DNA from: Paenibacillus apiarius
GTDB lineage: Bacteria; Bacillota; Bacilli; Paenibacillales; Paenibacillaceae
Assembly (NCBI RefSeq): GCF_017052585.1
Contig: NZ_JAFFHZ010000001.1
Location: forward strand, 1,054,001 to 1,118,000
Reading direction: 5' to 3'
DNA length: 64,000 nt
The notes under the pieces were generated by a model, which had not been told where the DNA came from, searched no databases, and saw only the letters and a list, made by a program, of their open reading frames with translations. Every line of letters begins with the position of its first letter. Position 1 is the first letter of the stretch. Positions 8,675 to 17,322 of the stretch are shown here, one piece after another. Both the position numbers and the translations under genes were made by a program.

Positions 8675-9349
8675 ATGAAACAACGACTGCTGTATATTGA
8701 AGACGACCAAGAAATTGGTCAGTGGACGAGCGAATATTTACACGAGAAGGGTTACGAGGTGGTATGGCTTACTTCCGGGGATCAGGCTTTAGATGCTGCA
8801 GCAAACAGCGATCTCGTCCTACTGGATGTCATGCTGCCGGGTCTTGACGGCTTCACGATCGGACAGCGGCTCAAAAAAGAGCATCCCCTCACCCCCATCC
8901 TGATGCTGTCCGCACGCACGGCCATCGATGATAAGCTTCAGGGCTTGCAGTTCGCCGATGATTATGTGACCAAGCCATTTCATCCCGACGAGCTGGCAGC
9001 GAGAATCGAGGTGCTGCTCCGGCGCTGCGAGAAGCAAGAGGCGGCGCTTACGGAGCTGAGGCATTTACATGTCTATCCCGGGGAAAATCGTATCGTGGAT
9101 ACGCGAACCAATGAAGAGCTTGTGCTGACAGGCAAACAGTTTCATATTTTTACATACATGCTGCGCCATCGCAATCAGATTTTGACCAAGGAACAAATAT
9201 ATGAAGGCGTCTGGGGAGAGCCCTACATCGAGGGGGACAAGACGCTCATGGTTCATATCCGGCACTTGCGGGAAAAAATCGAATCGGATCCAAGCCAGCC
9301 CGATATCATCGAGACCATTCGCGGGATTGGCTACCGGTTGAAGCTATGA
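8675..9349 (+). CDS. OmpR/PhoB-family response regulator
   Basis: The protein is 224 residues. The N-terminal receiver domain has the acidic pair in YIEDDQE, phospho-acceptor Asp51 in LLDVMLPGLDG, and the conserved Lys in DDYVTKPFHP. The C-terminal winged helix (about 125-224) ends in the usual IRGIGYRLKL. Its last codon overlaps the kinase start by four bases (ATGA), so the two are translationally coupled. With the ABC genes just downstream it forms a sensing and detoxification module, and the likely target is the ABC operon promoter. The gene lies 43 bases after a terminator. Confidence 0.93.
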   Translation: MKQRLLYIEDDQEIGQWTSEYLHEKGYEVVWLTSGDQALDAAANSDLVLLDVMLPGLDGFTIGQRLKKEHPLTPILMLSARTAIDDKLQGLQFADDYVTKPFHPDELAARIEVLLRRCEKQEAALTELRHLHVYPGENRIVDTRTNEELVLTGKQFHIFTYMLRHRNQILTKEQIYEGVWGEPYIEGDKTLMVHIRHLREKIESDPSQPDIIETIRGIGYRLKL

Positions 9350-10719
9350 AGCCGCGCGTTCTTTTTAGCAAGTCGCTGTTAGTCCGCTATATGATCATCG
9401 TCTTCGCCGCGCTCGTCATATGGCCAATTATATTTCCGCTCGCCTCCACCTTGTATCAGTTGACGATTGACTATAGCAATGAGGCGAAGCTGAAGAAAAA
9501 TATTTATGCGGGCGGCGATCGTCTTGAGAACCGGTGGCACGAAGAGGCAGCCGCCTTGAAGGATGCGAAGGAAGCAGCGATTGCGCAGAGGCTGCGTGAT
9601 TTGAAGCGGGAATTTCCGAAAGCCGGCCTATTCTGGGTCGATCAGACGGGACGAACGCGCCTCATGCTGCCCGAGCGGCCCGGCATCCCGCAGCAATGGA
9701 ACGCCGGTGACAGCATCGCCTTCATGAAGCAAAGCTTCAATGGCGATCCGTTCACCGCCGTCGCCTTTATCGGGCAACAGCCGGAGCAGGGCTTCATCGT
9801 TATCCAGGTTCCGCGTAAGCTGATGGTGTCCGACGCTTCATTTGACAGCGCGCACATCTTTATCATCGTCATTGCCGTATTCGTGCTGTTCACCGCGTCC
9901 TCCTGGTGGTTCTTCTATCGGCTGCGAAGCCGGCTCGTCCGTCTGGAAGAAGCGATGACATCGCCTGACGGCAGCGGGATACCGGCGCCTGTGGAAGTTA
10001 GGAGCTCCGATGAAATCGGACAACTGGAGCACGCGTTCAACCGCATGATTGGCGAATTGCAGCTAAGCCGGCAGCGGGAACGGGAAGAGGAAGAGCTGCG
10101 CAAGAAGCTCATCGCGAATCTATCGCATGATCTGCGCACGCCGCTGACGACGATACGCGGCCATGCCCATTCCCTGCGGCAGGAGCCGGTGTCCGACCGC
10201 GGCAAGCAGTCTTTGACGCTTATTGATACGAAGGTGGGCGACTTGGCCCAGCTTATCGACAATTTGCTCTCCTATACCCTCTTGTCCGCCAAAAAGTACG
10301 AGTTTCATCCGGAGCAAACCGATATTTTGCGTCTCGTTCGCACTTCGGCGGCAGGCTGGTTCCCTGTATGGGAGAAAGAGGGCTTCGAAGTGAATATCGA
10401 TTTGCCTGAGCATCCCCTTACATGGGAGGTGGACCCGCAATGGTTCGCCCGCATCTTGGACAATCTGTTCCAAAATGTATTGCGCCACGCCGCTTCCGGC
10501 CGCTATATCGGCGTACGGACGGAGATGCGCGCAGGACGCGAAGCGCTCGTCATCGAGGACCGCGGCCCGGGCATGGAAGCCGTCTCCCAAGGAAAGGGCG
10601 CGGGCATTGGACTGACAATCGTGGCGCTCATGACGCAAGATATGCGGCTGCATTGGGAAGTCGCCAGCAGTTCAGAAGGTACTGTCACTTTCTTGTATCC
10701 AAAATTAAACTGGAATTAA
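9346..10719 (+). CDS. HAMP-containing sensor histidine kinase
   Basis: The protein is 457 residues. A membrane helix at about 13-37 is followed by an extracellular domain of about 135 residues, a second helix at about 168-190 and a HAMP linker ending near 245. The H-box NLSHDLRTPLTT has His261, and the ATPase domain shows NLFQNVLRHA and EDRGPGMEA. The sizeable extracellular domain separates it from BceS-type intramembrane kinases that depend on their transporter for sensing. It is nearer in layout to the kinases next to LanFEG/CprABC transporters. The cue is probably a cell-envelope-active peptide, judged only from the neighbours. Confidence 0.92.
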   Translation: MKPRVLFSKSLLVRYMIIVFAALVIWPIIFPLASTLYQLTIDYSNEAKLKKNIYAGGDRLENRWHEEAAALKDAKEAAIAQRLRDLKREFPKAGLFWVDQTGRTRLMLPERPGIPQQWNAGDSIAFMKQSFNGDPFTAVAFIGQQPEQGFIVIQVPRKLMVSDASFDSAHIFIIVIAVFVLFTASSWWFFYRLRSRLVRLEEAMTSPDGSGIPAPVEVRSSDEIGQLEHAFNRMIGELQLSRQREREEEELRKKLIANLSHDLRTPLTTIRGHAHSLRQEPVSDRGKQSLTLIDTKVGDLAQLIDNLLSYTLLSAKKYEFHPEQTDILRLVRTSAAGWFPVWEKEGFEVNIDLPEHPLTWEVDPQWFARILDNLFQNVLRHAASGRYIGVRTEMRAGREALVIEDRGPGMEAVSQGKGAGIGLTIVALMTQDMRLHWEVASSSEGTVTFLYPKLNWN

Positions 10720-10778
10720 CCTAAGGGTCCCGCTCGTTTAACCTTCGGCAGATAGTATGAATACCGAGGTGATTCCAG

Positions 10779-11693
10779 TTGAGTGACTACATTATTCAGA
10801 CTCAAGGATTAACGAAGCAATATGGCGCGCGCAAAGCGGTGAATGAAGTTACATTGAACATACGGCGCGGTGATATTTACGGCTTTCTCGGCCCGAACGG
10901 CGCCGGCAAGACGACGACCATTCGCATGCTGCTCGGTCTGATTCGCCCGAGCCGGGGCCGCATTCACATTTTCGGCAAAGAGTTGCACAAGCACCGGATG
11001 TCGATCTTGAAAAAGGTCGGCTCCTTGGTTGAATATCCGTCTTACTATGGTCATTTGACAGGATACGAAAATTTGGAGGCGATTCGCCGCATCTTGGATG
11101 TGCCGAAGTCCCGCATCGATGAAGTATTGTCTATCGTCCGCTTGACGCAAGATGCGAAGCGTCCTGTAAAGGGCTACTCCCTCGGCATGAAGCAGCGGCT
11201 CGGGATCGCTTGCGCCTTGCTGGGCCAGCCTGAGCTGCTCATTCTGGACGAGCCGACGAACGGTCTGGACCCGTCCGGTATTTTGGAAATTCGCGAGCTG
11301 ATTATAAGCATGCCGCAGCAGCACGGCATTACGGTGCTCGTATCGAGCCACTTGTTGAGCGAAGTGGAGCAGATGGCGAATCGGGTCGGCATCATCCAGC
11401 ACGGCGAGATGGTATTTCAAGACACGATCAACTCGCTGCGCAATCGGGCGCAGCATCGCATCCAAATCGCGGTGTCGAACCCGGAGCAGGCATTCCGCAC
11501 GCTTGCCGCCTCTGGCTGCAGCGCGGAATTCAACGAGGAATCGCTAGTTCTCGATTACATGCCTGACAACAAGGTAGCCGCCATTGTCGAGCTGCTCGTT
11601 CGCAACAGCCATTCCGTCTACCGGGTGGAAGAGAAACGCCAATCGCTCGAAGAGATGTTCCTGGCTCTTACCGGGGAGGGGAGCAGACAATGA
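10779..11693 (+). CDS. ABC transporter ATP-binding protein, lantibiotic/bacitracin resistance type
   Basis: The protein is 304 residues. It starts at TTG 10779 after GAGGTGAT, 59 bases past the kinase. Walker A is GPNGAGKTT, the signature YSLGMKQR, Walker B LLILDEPTNGLDPSG, and the H-loop VSSHLLSEVEQ. The C-terminal extension of about 80 residues is usual for the BcrA/LanF group, whose ATPases power removal of peptide antibiotics from the membrane. The stop overlaps the first permease start by four bases. Together with the two permeases and the upstream kinase/regulator it makes a five-gene unit. Confidence 0.93.
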   Translation: MSDYIIQTQGLTKQYGARKAVNEVTLNIRRGDIYGFLGPNGAGKTTTIRMLLGLIRPSRGRIHIFGKELHKHRMSILKKVGSLVEYPSYYGHLTGYENLEAIRRILDVPKSRIDEVLSIVRLTQDAKRPVKGYSLGMKQRLGIACALLGQPELLILDEPTNGLDPSGILEIRELIISMPQQHGITVLVSSHLLSEVEQMANRVGIIQHGEMVFQDTINSLRNRAQHRIQIAVSNPEQAFRTLAASGCSAEFNEESLVLDYMPDNKVAAIVELLVRNSHSVYRVEEKRQSLEEMFLALTGEGSRQ

Positions 11694-12403
11694 TAGGCAA
11701 GGTGCTGTCGTCCGATTTTATGAAAATCCGCCGCACGTGGATTTGGCTCCTCATCTTCCTTGGGCCGTTCGGCGTTGTCAGTCTGCAAGCGATCAACTTC
11801 AGCCTGCGCTATGACTATTTGACGAAGGTGTACGCCGATGATCTGTGGGGAGGCTTGCTGCACAACGTTCAATCCTTGTCTGCTCCGGCGCTTCTGTTCG
11901 GCATTACGCTCATTGCGTCGATGATCGCCGGAATGGAGCATCGCCTGAATTCATGGAAGCAGCTGTTGGCGCTGCCCGTATCGCGGTTTCACGTCTTTAC
12001 CGCCAAATTCGCGCTCAACCTCATCCTTCTGCTCGGCGCCTGTGTGCTGCTAGCGGCAGGCTCCATCCTTCTCGGCGCCGGACTCGGATTCGGTTGGGAT
12101 ATTCCTTGGCCAAGACTGTTCATCATCAGCTTCTATCCATTCTTTGCCGCCATGCCGGTATTGGCCGTGCAGCTATGGCTGTCCATCGTGATGCGCAATC
12201 AAGCCATCCCGCTTACCTGCGGCATTATGGGCACGATTTTGTCCCTGTATTCCATAAAAATGCCGGACTGGATGCCGCTGAAATGGCCACATTTGGTAAA
12301 TGCGGCAGACGTGCCCGAATATTCCGTTCTGGCCGGATTGGCGGCAGGCGCCGTCATCTATGCGGCAAGCCTCGTCCATTTTGCCAGAAGGGATGTGAAC
12401 TAA
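11690..12403 (+). CDS. ABC transporter permease (LanE/MutE-like)
   Basis: The protein is 237 residues with six predicted membrane helices. The start overlaps the stop of the ATPase gene, showing tight coupling. A short cytoplasmic N-terminus (VLSSDFMKIRRTWIW) leads into the first helix, and the segment HRLNSWKQLLALPVSRFHVF between helices 2 and 3 is the coupling region shared with lantibiotic-immunity permeases. The neighbouring permease has the same segment (WKQLLALPVSR), so the two arose by duplication and probably form a heterodimer with the ATPase. Confidence 0.88.
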   Translation: MIGKVLSSDFMKIRRTWIWLLIFLGPFGVVSLQAINFSLRYDYLTKVYADDLWGGLLHNVQSLSAPALLFGITLIASMIAGMEHRLNSWKQLLALPVSRFHVFTAKFALNLILLLGACVLLAAGSILLGAGLGFGWDIPWPRLFIISFYPFFAAMPVLAVQLWLSIVMRNQAIPLTCGIMGTILSLYSIKMPDWMPLKWPHLVNAADVPEYSVLAGLAAGAVIYAASLVHFARRDVN

Positions 12404-12404
12404 C

Positions 12405-13145
12405 ATGAAATCCTTTATGAATGTGTTCCATTCGGAAGGAATGAAGCTGCGCAAGTCAAACATTTGGCTCCTTATATTCGTCAGTCCGCTGCTCGCATCC
12501 TTGCTTGGTCTGCTGCAGACGAGCGGAGATCCTAATTCGAACGATTGGCCGCTGCCGTGGACTACCATGGCCAGCATACACGCCCTTTTGTTCCTGCCGC
12601 TGCTGACAGGCGTATTCTCCGCCTTCGTATGCCGCTATGAACATAACGGCGGTGGCTGGAAGCAGCTCCTCGCCTTGCCTGTATCGCGCAGCGGGTTATA
12701 TATGGCCAAGTTCCTCCACGTTGTGCTCTTGCTGGCGCTGACTCAACTGCTGTTCACAGCAGGCGTTATTGCCGTCGGCTTCCTGAAGGGATATGCGATG
12801 AATGTTCTTCCGTGGGACGAGTTCATTAGACGCGCATGCAGCGGTTGGTTCGCCACGCTGCCGCTTGCCGCGCTGCAGTTGTTCGTCTCCACGGCCTGGG
12901 CCAGCTTCGCGGCGCCGCTCGCCATCAATGTCATGCTGACGCTGCCGAACATGCTCGTCGTCAATTCGGAGAAGTACGGGCCGTGGTACCCATGGTCCCA
13001 ACCGGCGCGATCCATGCTGCTGATTAGCGATAATAACTACGGAGCTTTCAACATGCCGATGGAGACGCTGCTGTTCATCATTGCCGGCAGCTTCATCGTA
13101 TTTCTGAGTGCGGGATTAATGTATTTCAGCCGAAAAGATATATAA
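12405..13145 (+). CDS. ABC transporter permease (LanG/MutG-like)
   Basis: The protein is 246 residues with six membrane helices. It starts one base after the previous stop and completes the three-component transporter. It has the same layout as the preceding permease, including GGGWKQLLALPVSR between helices 2 and 3, but differs elsewhere, as in LanE/LanG pairs. Such transporters protect against lantibiotics or bacitracin-like peptides. No lantibiotic biosynthesis gene is nearby, so this looks like resistance to foreign peptides rather than self-immunity. A long hairpin follows. Confidence 0.87.
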   Translation: MKSFMNVFHSEGMKLRKSNIWLLIFVSPLLASLLGLLQTSGDPNSNDWPLPWTTMASIHALLFLPLLTGVFSAFVCRYEHNGGGWKQLLALPVSRSGLYMAKFLHVVLLLALTQLLFTAGVIAVGFLKGYAMNVLPWDEFIRRACSGWFATLPLAALQLFVSTAWASFAAPLAINVMLTLPNMLVVNSEKYGPWYPWSQPARSMLLISDNNYGAFNMPMETLLFIIAGSFIVFLSAGLMYFSRKDI

Positions 13146-13153
13146 AGCAAAGA

Positions 13154-13214
13154 CAGCGTCCCTTATGCTTGACGGGCAAGAGAAAACTCCTTGCCTTTCA
13201 AGTTAGGGACGCTG
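13154..13214. terminator. Long hairpin between convergent transcription units
   Basis: Ten-base outer arms CAGCGTCCCT (13154) and AGGGACGCTG (13205) enclose further pairing of CTTGA/TCAAG and GCAAG/CTTGC. T-tracts are weak on both strands, so this is probably a bidirectional terminator. Confidence 0.65.
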
Positions 13215-13239
13215 CGTTCATTCATGCTTCATATCGCTG

Positions 13240-13707
13240 CTATATCGTCTTTAAGTCATCTGTTAGGTAACGGCGATCCTCTTCGCTATCAACATGCCGG
13301 GCAAGCTCTTCCGCTCGCGCAATGTAGCCTTCCACATCCTCCGCTTTGTTCAGCAGACTGGACGCTCGGGCCAGCGCCTCATACGCGTAAGCCGTATCAA
13401 ACGCGCCTAAGTTATATTTCCGGCATATATCCACACACCGTCTCGCGTGGTACATCGCGGATTCAGCCATGCCCGCCGTCGAATATACGCGGGAAATTTG
13501 CCATTCCCCCCGTGCGAATTGCAGTTCATTACCGGCTGCGCCCCAATGATACCGGGACGCATGTGCCGCATGAATCATTTGATCCGTCTCTTCCTGCGTG
13601 CGAGTCGTTTTCTCCAGCAGCTCCCATACGAGGTTGAACAGCTCTTTTGCGATCTTCGTATTCGTATCCGTATCGGCCTGCGAACTGTATTTCATCATCG
13701 CGGTCAT
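13240..13707 (-). CDS. Conserved-looking cytoplasmic protein of unknown function, TPR-like
   Basis: The protein is 155 residues and starts at ATG 13707 with GAGGAG eight bases upstream. It is soluble and mainly helical. Two helix pairs (about 62-85 and 100-125, with ARGEWQISRVYSTAGMAESA and DTAYAYEALARASSLLNKAE) resemble tetratricopeptide repeats, which suggests protein binding. I do not recognise a family. It ends at the hairpin shared with the ABC operon and lies 74 bases after the DUF2167 gene on the same strand. Confidence 0.75.
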   Translation of the reverse strand: MTAMMKYSSQADTDTNTKIAKELFNLVWELLEKTTRTQEETDQMIHAAHASRYHWGAAGNELQFARGEWQISRVYSTAGMAESAMYHARRCVDICRKYNLGAFDTAYAYEALARASSLLNKAEDVEGYIARAEELARHVDSEEDRRYLTDDLKTI

Positions 13708-13781
13708 CTATTCATTCTCCTCATGTCCACACGTTCCAAGATGATGCCCTGCTCCATCGAACAACAGCAGAATCCATCTTC

Positions 13782-14684
13782 CTATGTCAGCGACTGTGGA
13801 GTGTCATCACCAGAAGGCGGAACCGTAGTTTCGTCTTTTTTCTTTTTCCCCGTAATCAGACGCCACAACCCGGCAAGCACAGCTACGACCACGATCCAGA
13901 ACTTTTTGAACAAGCCCAGAATCAGCGCCAAAAATCCGACTTTTTTGGCAACGGCCAAGCCCGCGCCGCCGAGGACGAGTCCAGTAAGGCCGTATTCAGC
14001 GACCTTGTCGGTAGATTTATCGAAATCCTCGTACCGCTTTCCTTCCTTCACCTTGAAGCTGGACAGCACCGTCTTTTCCATTTCCACACGGTCTGCCGCC
14101 AAATGCTCAGGATTGGAAACCAGTACGATGGAAATATAACCTTCACGCGTCAAAAGCCGTTCGTTATAATTTACAATCTTCTCATTGCTAGAGTTGTGCG
14201 CAAGCAAAGACCACGTCAGCCGCTTCGTCTTTTCGTTATAAGCGGGCTCGATATCCCAGCTGTCCACGAATAGGTGTGCGCTCGGATCCAACTCTTTATT
14301 AGCGGCTTCGGTTCCGTCCTTGTAGCTCTGAAGCAGCTCATCTGCATCAATCTTATCTTTCTCGTCGTCTTTGATATGGCCGGAATCGGTATATTCAATG
14401 AATACGCCCCAAGTCGCATCCTCAGCAGCAGGGAGCACAGCTCCAATTTCTTCACCGGATGGCTTACCGCCAGTTTCTGTTATGAACGTCTGCGCATCCT
14501 TGCCATTCAAAAAAATCATGCCTTCTTGGAGCGTAAAGGACGCCAAGCCCTCGCCAATATCGATGGCTTGTCCCGCTCCTTCCACCCAATTCAATTCTGG
14601 TGCCGCACCCGCTGGAGAAATTCCTCCGAGCAGGATTGCAGCACTAGCAATAATGACAGTGCATCTTTGTAGCCATTTTTTCAA
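13782..14684 (-). CDS. DUF2167 membrane protein
   Basis: The protein is 300 residues. A signal peptide (ending near SPAGAA, residue 27) precedes a soluble domain of about 190 residues outside the membrane. Near the C-terminus come a stretch KRYEDFDKSTDKVAEYG and two hydrophobic segments (about 218-240 and 245-270), then a charged tail. This order is the layout of DUF2167 proteins, membrane-anchored proteins of unknown function found in many bacteria. The start follows AGGAGG. No operon partner is evident. Confidence 0.85.
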   Translation of the reverse strand: MKKWLQRCTVIIASAAILLGGISPAGAAPELNWVEGAGQAIDIGEGLASFTLQEGMIFLNGKDAQTFITETGGKPSGEEIGAVLPAAEDATWGVFIEYTDSGHIKDDEKDKIDADELLQSYKDGTEAANKELDPSAHLFVDSWDIEPAYNEKTKRLTWSLLAHNSSNEKIVNYNERLLTREGYISIVLVSNPEHLAADRVEMEKTVLSSFKVKEGKRYEDFDKSTDKVAEYGLTGLVLGGAGLAVAKKVGFLALILGLFKKFWIVVVAVLAGLWRLITGKKKKDETTVPPSGDDTPQSLT

Positions 14685-15127
14685 GGTCTTTTCCTCCTAG
14701 AACATTTATCTCTATTTAACACCGCTATACTATACAGGAAATATTACCAGAGATAAATGAGCGAAAAAGACCATGACTTTTTTCCTTATATTTTCTGTAA
14801 ACTGCAATTGGCCGCTTTATACGTGGCGCGGGCAACCTTGCAGGCGGATGGGGAAAACGTATGAACTATCCGCACCTTCGTTCATATTACGCGCCAGCCT
14901 TAGAGAACGGCTGTTCGCAAAGGTATTGGACAGAGATGCCCCTTGCAGCACTCCTATCACTCAGCAACCTATTTACGGCCGCATGACTGAAGAGTTGTCC
15001 GCGCAAACATTTGTATCTATTGATCCTGACCTCACACAAAACAGTAAGGACTGCTAATATCGAAATATTAATACGACAAATTTCGACATTAAAAAAGCTT
15101 TCCAGCAATGCAGTATCCCTAACTTGT
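14685..15127. other. Gene-free stretch
   Basis: I see no supported gene, RNA or repeat array. Short frames on both strands lack ribosome sites and family features. It presumably holds the promoter of the DUF2167 gene. Confidence 0.5.
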
Positions 15128-16924
15128 TTACTTTTCGGCCATGACACGTTCCGGTGCAACAAACAGAAGCGGTGTCTCGTCATCCGTCTGCTGGTACAGC
15201 ACGATAACGACCGCCGGTTCTTCCCGCTTCGCCTCCTGCTGTGCAAAGACCGCTTCCGCAACGGAAGGCCCCATGTTCATCCACTTGGATGCATCGAACG
15301 GCAGCCGTTCCACGACCGCGTGCTTATGCAGCTCCTTCTCGCTCAGACCGAGTGCGGCGAAATCTGCCGAGATCCGGCCGGGATGATTCGCAGCCATGCG
15401 CAGCATGTGCAGAGCTTCCTCTTTCCTTATCGCAGCGTCCCACCATATTTTGCGCGGCTTGTATTTATGATTCATGAAGTAATCCAGCTTCATCAGACCA
15501 AGCGCCACATCAGGCCGCTGAAGGCCATGGTCCGCCAGGAAGGAGCTTAGACGCACGAATAAATCCTCCAGCTGATGTCCAATCTTCTGCCAGCCGTTCG
15601 CTTCCCAATAATCGCCGAACGCCTGAAAGAAATCAAACGGCGATGCGAATTCCCGCTGCATAAGATGCTCCATCGTACGGTCCATGCGGTGCGAGTTCCA
15701 GTACTTCTCAAGCACGTCCTCCAAACGCTTCAAGCGGACCACATCGTCGAATGGCAGCACATCATTGCTCAGCATCTCATAAGGCGCATGATCCATATAG
15801 ACGTAACCGTATTTGTCCGCCTCCAGACGCAATCCTGTTCCGCGCAGCATTTTCAAGAAGCCCAACTGCAGCTCTTCAGGCCGCAGCTCGAACACGTCGT
15901 TGAACGTTTTGCGGAACGTGTCATAATCCTCCAGCGGCAGTCCCGCGATCAGATCCAAGTGCTGGTCGATCTTGCCGCTCTCCCTCACCTTTGTCACCGT
16001 GCGCGTCAGCTTCGTGAAGTTCTGGCGCCGCTTGACGAGCTCGTTCGTCGGATCGTTCGTCGATTGCACGCCGATTTCGAAGCGGAAGATACCCGGAGGC
16101 GCGTTCTCCGCCAGGAAGTCGAGCACCTCCGGACGCATAATGTCGGCCGTAATCTCGAACTGGAAGACGCATCCCCGGTGGTTCTCAAGAAGGAATTGGA
16201 ACATTTCCATCGCATACTCGCGTTTAATGTTGAACGTACGGTCGACGAATTTGATTAGCTTTGCGCCGTTATCGATTAAATAGATCAAGTCTGCCTTGGT
16301 CCGCTCAATATCAAAATAACGCACGCCCACCTCGATGCTCGACAAGCAGAACTGGCAGCTGAACGGGCAGCCGCGGCTTGTCTCGAAGTAGACGATGCGT
16401 TTGCCCAGATTCGGTATATCCTCCGCAAAACGGTGCGGCGAAGGGATATTATTCAGGTCCAGCTTCGGACGGGGAGGGTTGATCATGACCTCTTCCCCCT
16501 TGCGGTACGCCAGTCCGAATACAAAGTGATATTTTTGTTCATCGCGTATTTCACGAAGCAGATGAAGCAATGTCTCCTCCCCTTCGCCAATGACGATGAA
16601 GTTGACGTCCGGCAGCCGCTCCATCCAATATTCAGTGTCATAGGACACCTCCGGCCCGCCCAGCACGATACGCGCGTCAGGCCGAACTTTTCTCAGCATG
16701 CTTATGACTTGAATCGTCTCTTCGATGTTCCAAATGTAGCATGAGAATCCGATGACATCCGCCTTCCGCTGGTACAGATCGGAGACGATGTTCATCGCTG
16801 GATCTTTAATCGTATATTCGGCTAGTTCGACGTCGAACTCATGCTCGCAGCTCGCTTTTAAATAACGGATGGCAAGCGAGGTATGTATATATTTTGCGTT
16901 CAACGTGGCAAGTACAACTTTCAT
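15128..16924 (-). CDS. B12-binding-domain radical SAM protein (DUF4080 type)
   Basis: The protein is 598 residues. The start at 16924 follows AAAGGAGC; an ATG six codons upstream overlaps that site. The N-terminal 150 residues form a cobalamin-binding-like Rossmann domain (VLATLNAKYIHTSLAIRYLK, IVLGGPEVSYD). The radical SAM core has its CxxxCxxC cluster motif (GCPFSCQFC) at about residues 185-193, and a C-terminal domain of about 200 residues matches DUF4080 by position and length. Family function is unknown; related enzymes do methyl transfer or ring formation. It lies 42 bases after csaA on the same strand and probably shares the recQ-csaA transcript. Confidence 0.9.
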   Translation of the reverse strand: MKVVLATLNAKYIHTSLAIRYLKASCEHEFDVELAEYTIKDPAMNIVSDLYQRKADVIGFSCYIWNIEETIQVISMLRKVRPDARIVLGGPEVSYDTEYWMERLPDVNFIVIGEGEETLLHLLREIRDEQKYHFVFGLAYRKGEEVMINPPRPKLDLNNIPSPHRFAEDIPNLGKRIVYFETSRGCPFSCQFCLSSIEVGVRYFDIERTKADLIYLIDNGAKLIKFVDRTFNIKREYAMEMFQFLLENHRGCVFQFEITADIMRPEVLDFLAENAPPGIFRFEIGVQSTNDPTNELVKRRQNFTKLTRTVTKVRESGKIDQHLDLIAGLPLEDYDTFRKTFNDVFELRPEELQLGFLKMLRGTGLRLEADKYGYVYMDHAPYEMLSNDVLPFDDVVRLKRLEDVLEKYWNSHRMDRTMEHLMQREFASPFDFFQAFGDYWEANGWQKIGHQLEDLFVRLSSFLADHGLQRPDVALGLMKLDYFMNHKYKPRKIWWDAAIRKEEALHMLRMAANHPGRISADFAALGLSEKELHKHAVVERLPFDASKWMNMGPSVAEAVFAQQEAKREEPAVVIVLYQQTDDETPLLFVAPERVMAEK

Positions 16925-16965
16925 GGTTGCTCCTTTCATATATGCATTGCGGGACCTGCCGGGGA

Positions 16966-17322
16966 TTATGCTATCGGCGTCCCATTCGGGACTTCCTCAT
17001 CCGGCTGCAGCAAGACGACGTCTCCGCTGCCCGGAACTCCACCCAGGACGAGCACCTCGGAATCAAAGCCCGCAATGCGCCGCGGCGGAAAATTCACGAT
17101 GGCCACCACCTGCCGGCCGACGAGCTTGTCCGGCGTGTAACGCGCCGTAATCTGCGCGCTTGATCTCTTCATGCCGAGCGGTCCAAAATCAATATACAGC
17201 TTAATCGCCGGTACGCGCGCCTTCTCGAACGGCTCAGCCTCTACAATCGTGCCGACGCGCATATCCAGCTTCATGAAGTCTTCTATTGATGCAAAGGTAT
17301 TTGTAATGTTATCTTCCATCAT
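16966..17322 (-). CDS. csaA: Export-related chaperone CsaA
   Basis: The protein is 118 residues from ATG 17322, which overlaps the recQ stop (ATGA) and has AGGAGG seven bases upstream. Almost the entire protein is one tRNA-binding-type OB fold: FMKLDMRVGTIVEAEPF, IDFGPLGMKRSSAQIT and VVAIVNFPPRRIAGFDSEVL. CsaA of Bacillus subtilis binds preproteins and the Sec components SecA and SecY. The coupling to recQ is a matter of gene order and does not imply a shared pathway. Confidence 0.92.
   Translation of the reverse strand: MMEDNITNTFASIEDFMKLDMRVGTIVEAEPFEKARVPAIKLYIDFGPLGMKRSSAQITARYTPDKLVGRQVVAIVNFPPRRIAGFDSEVLVLGGVPGSGDVVLLQPDEEVPNGTPIA

Noticed and set aside
14797..14812. AACTGCAATTGG resembling palindrome 1 of the dispersed element
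   Set aside because: No further palindromes at the 51/61/51 spacing; a chance match.
14773..15057. 94-codon frame in the gap before the radical SAM gene
   Set aside because: No ribosome site, Cys/Arg-rich random-like composition, no family match by eye.
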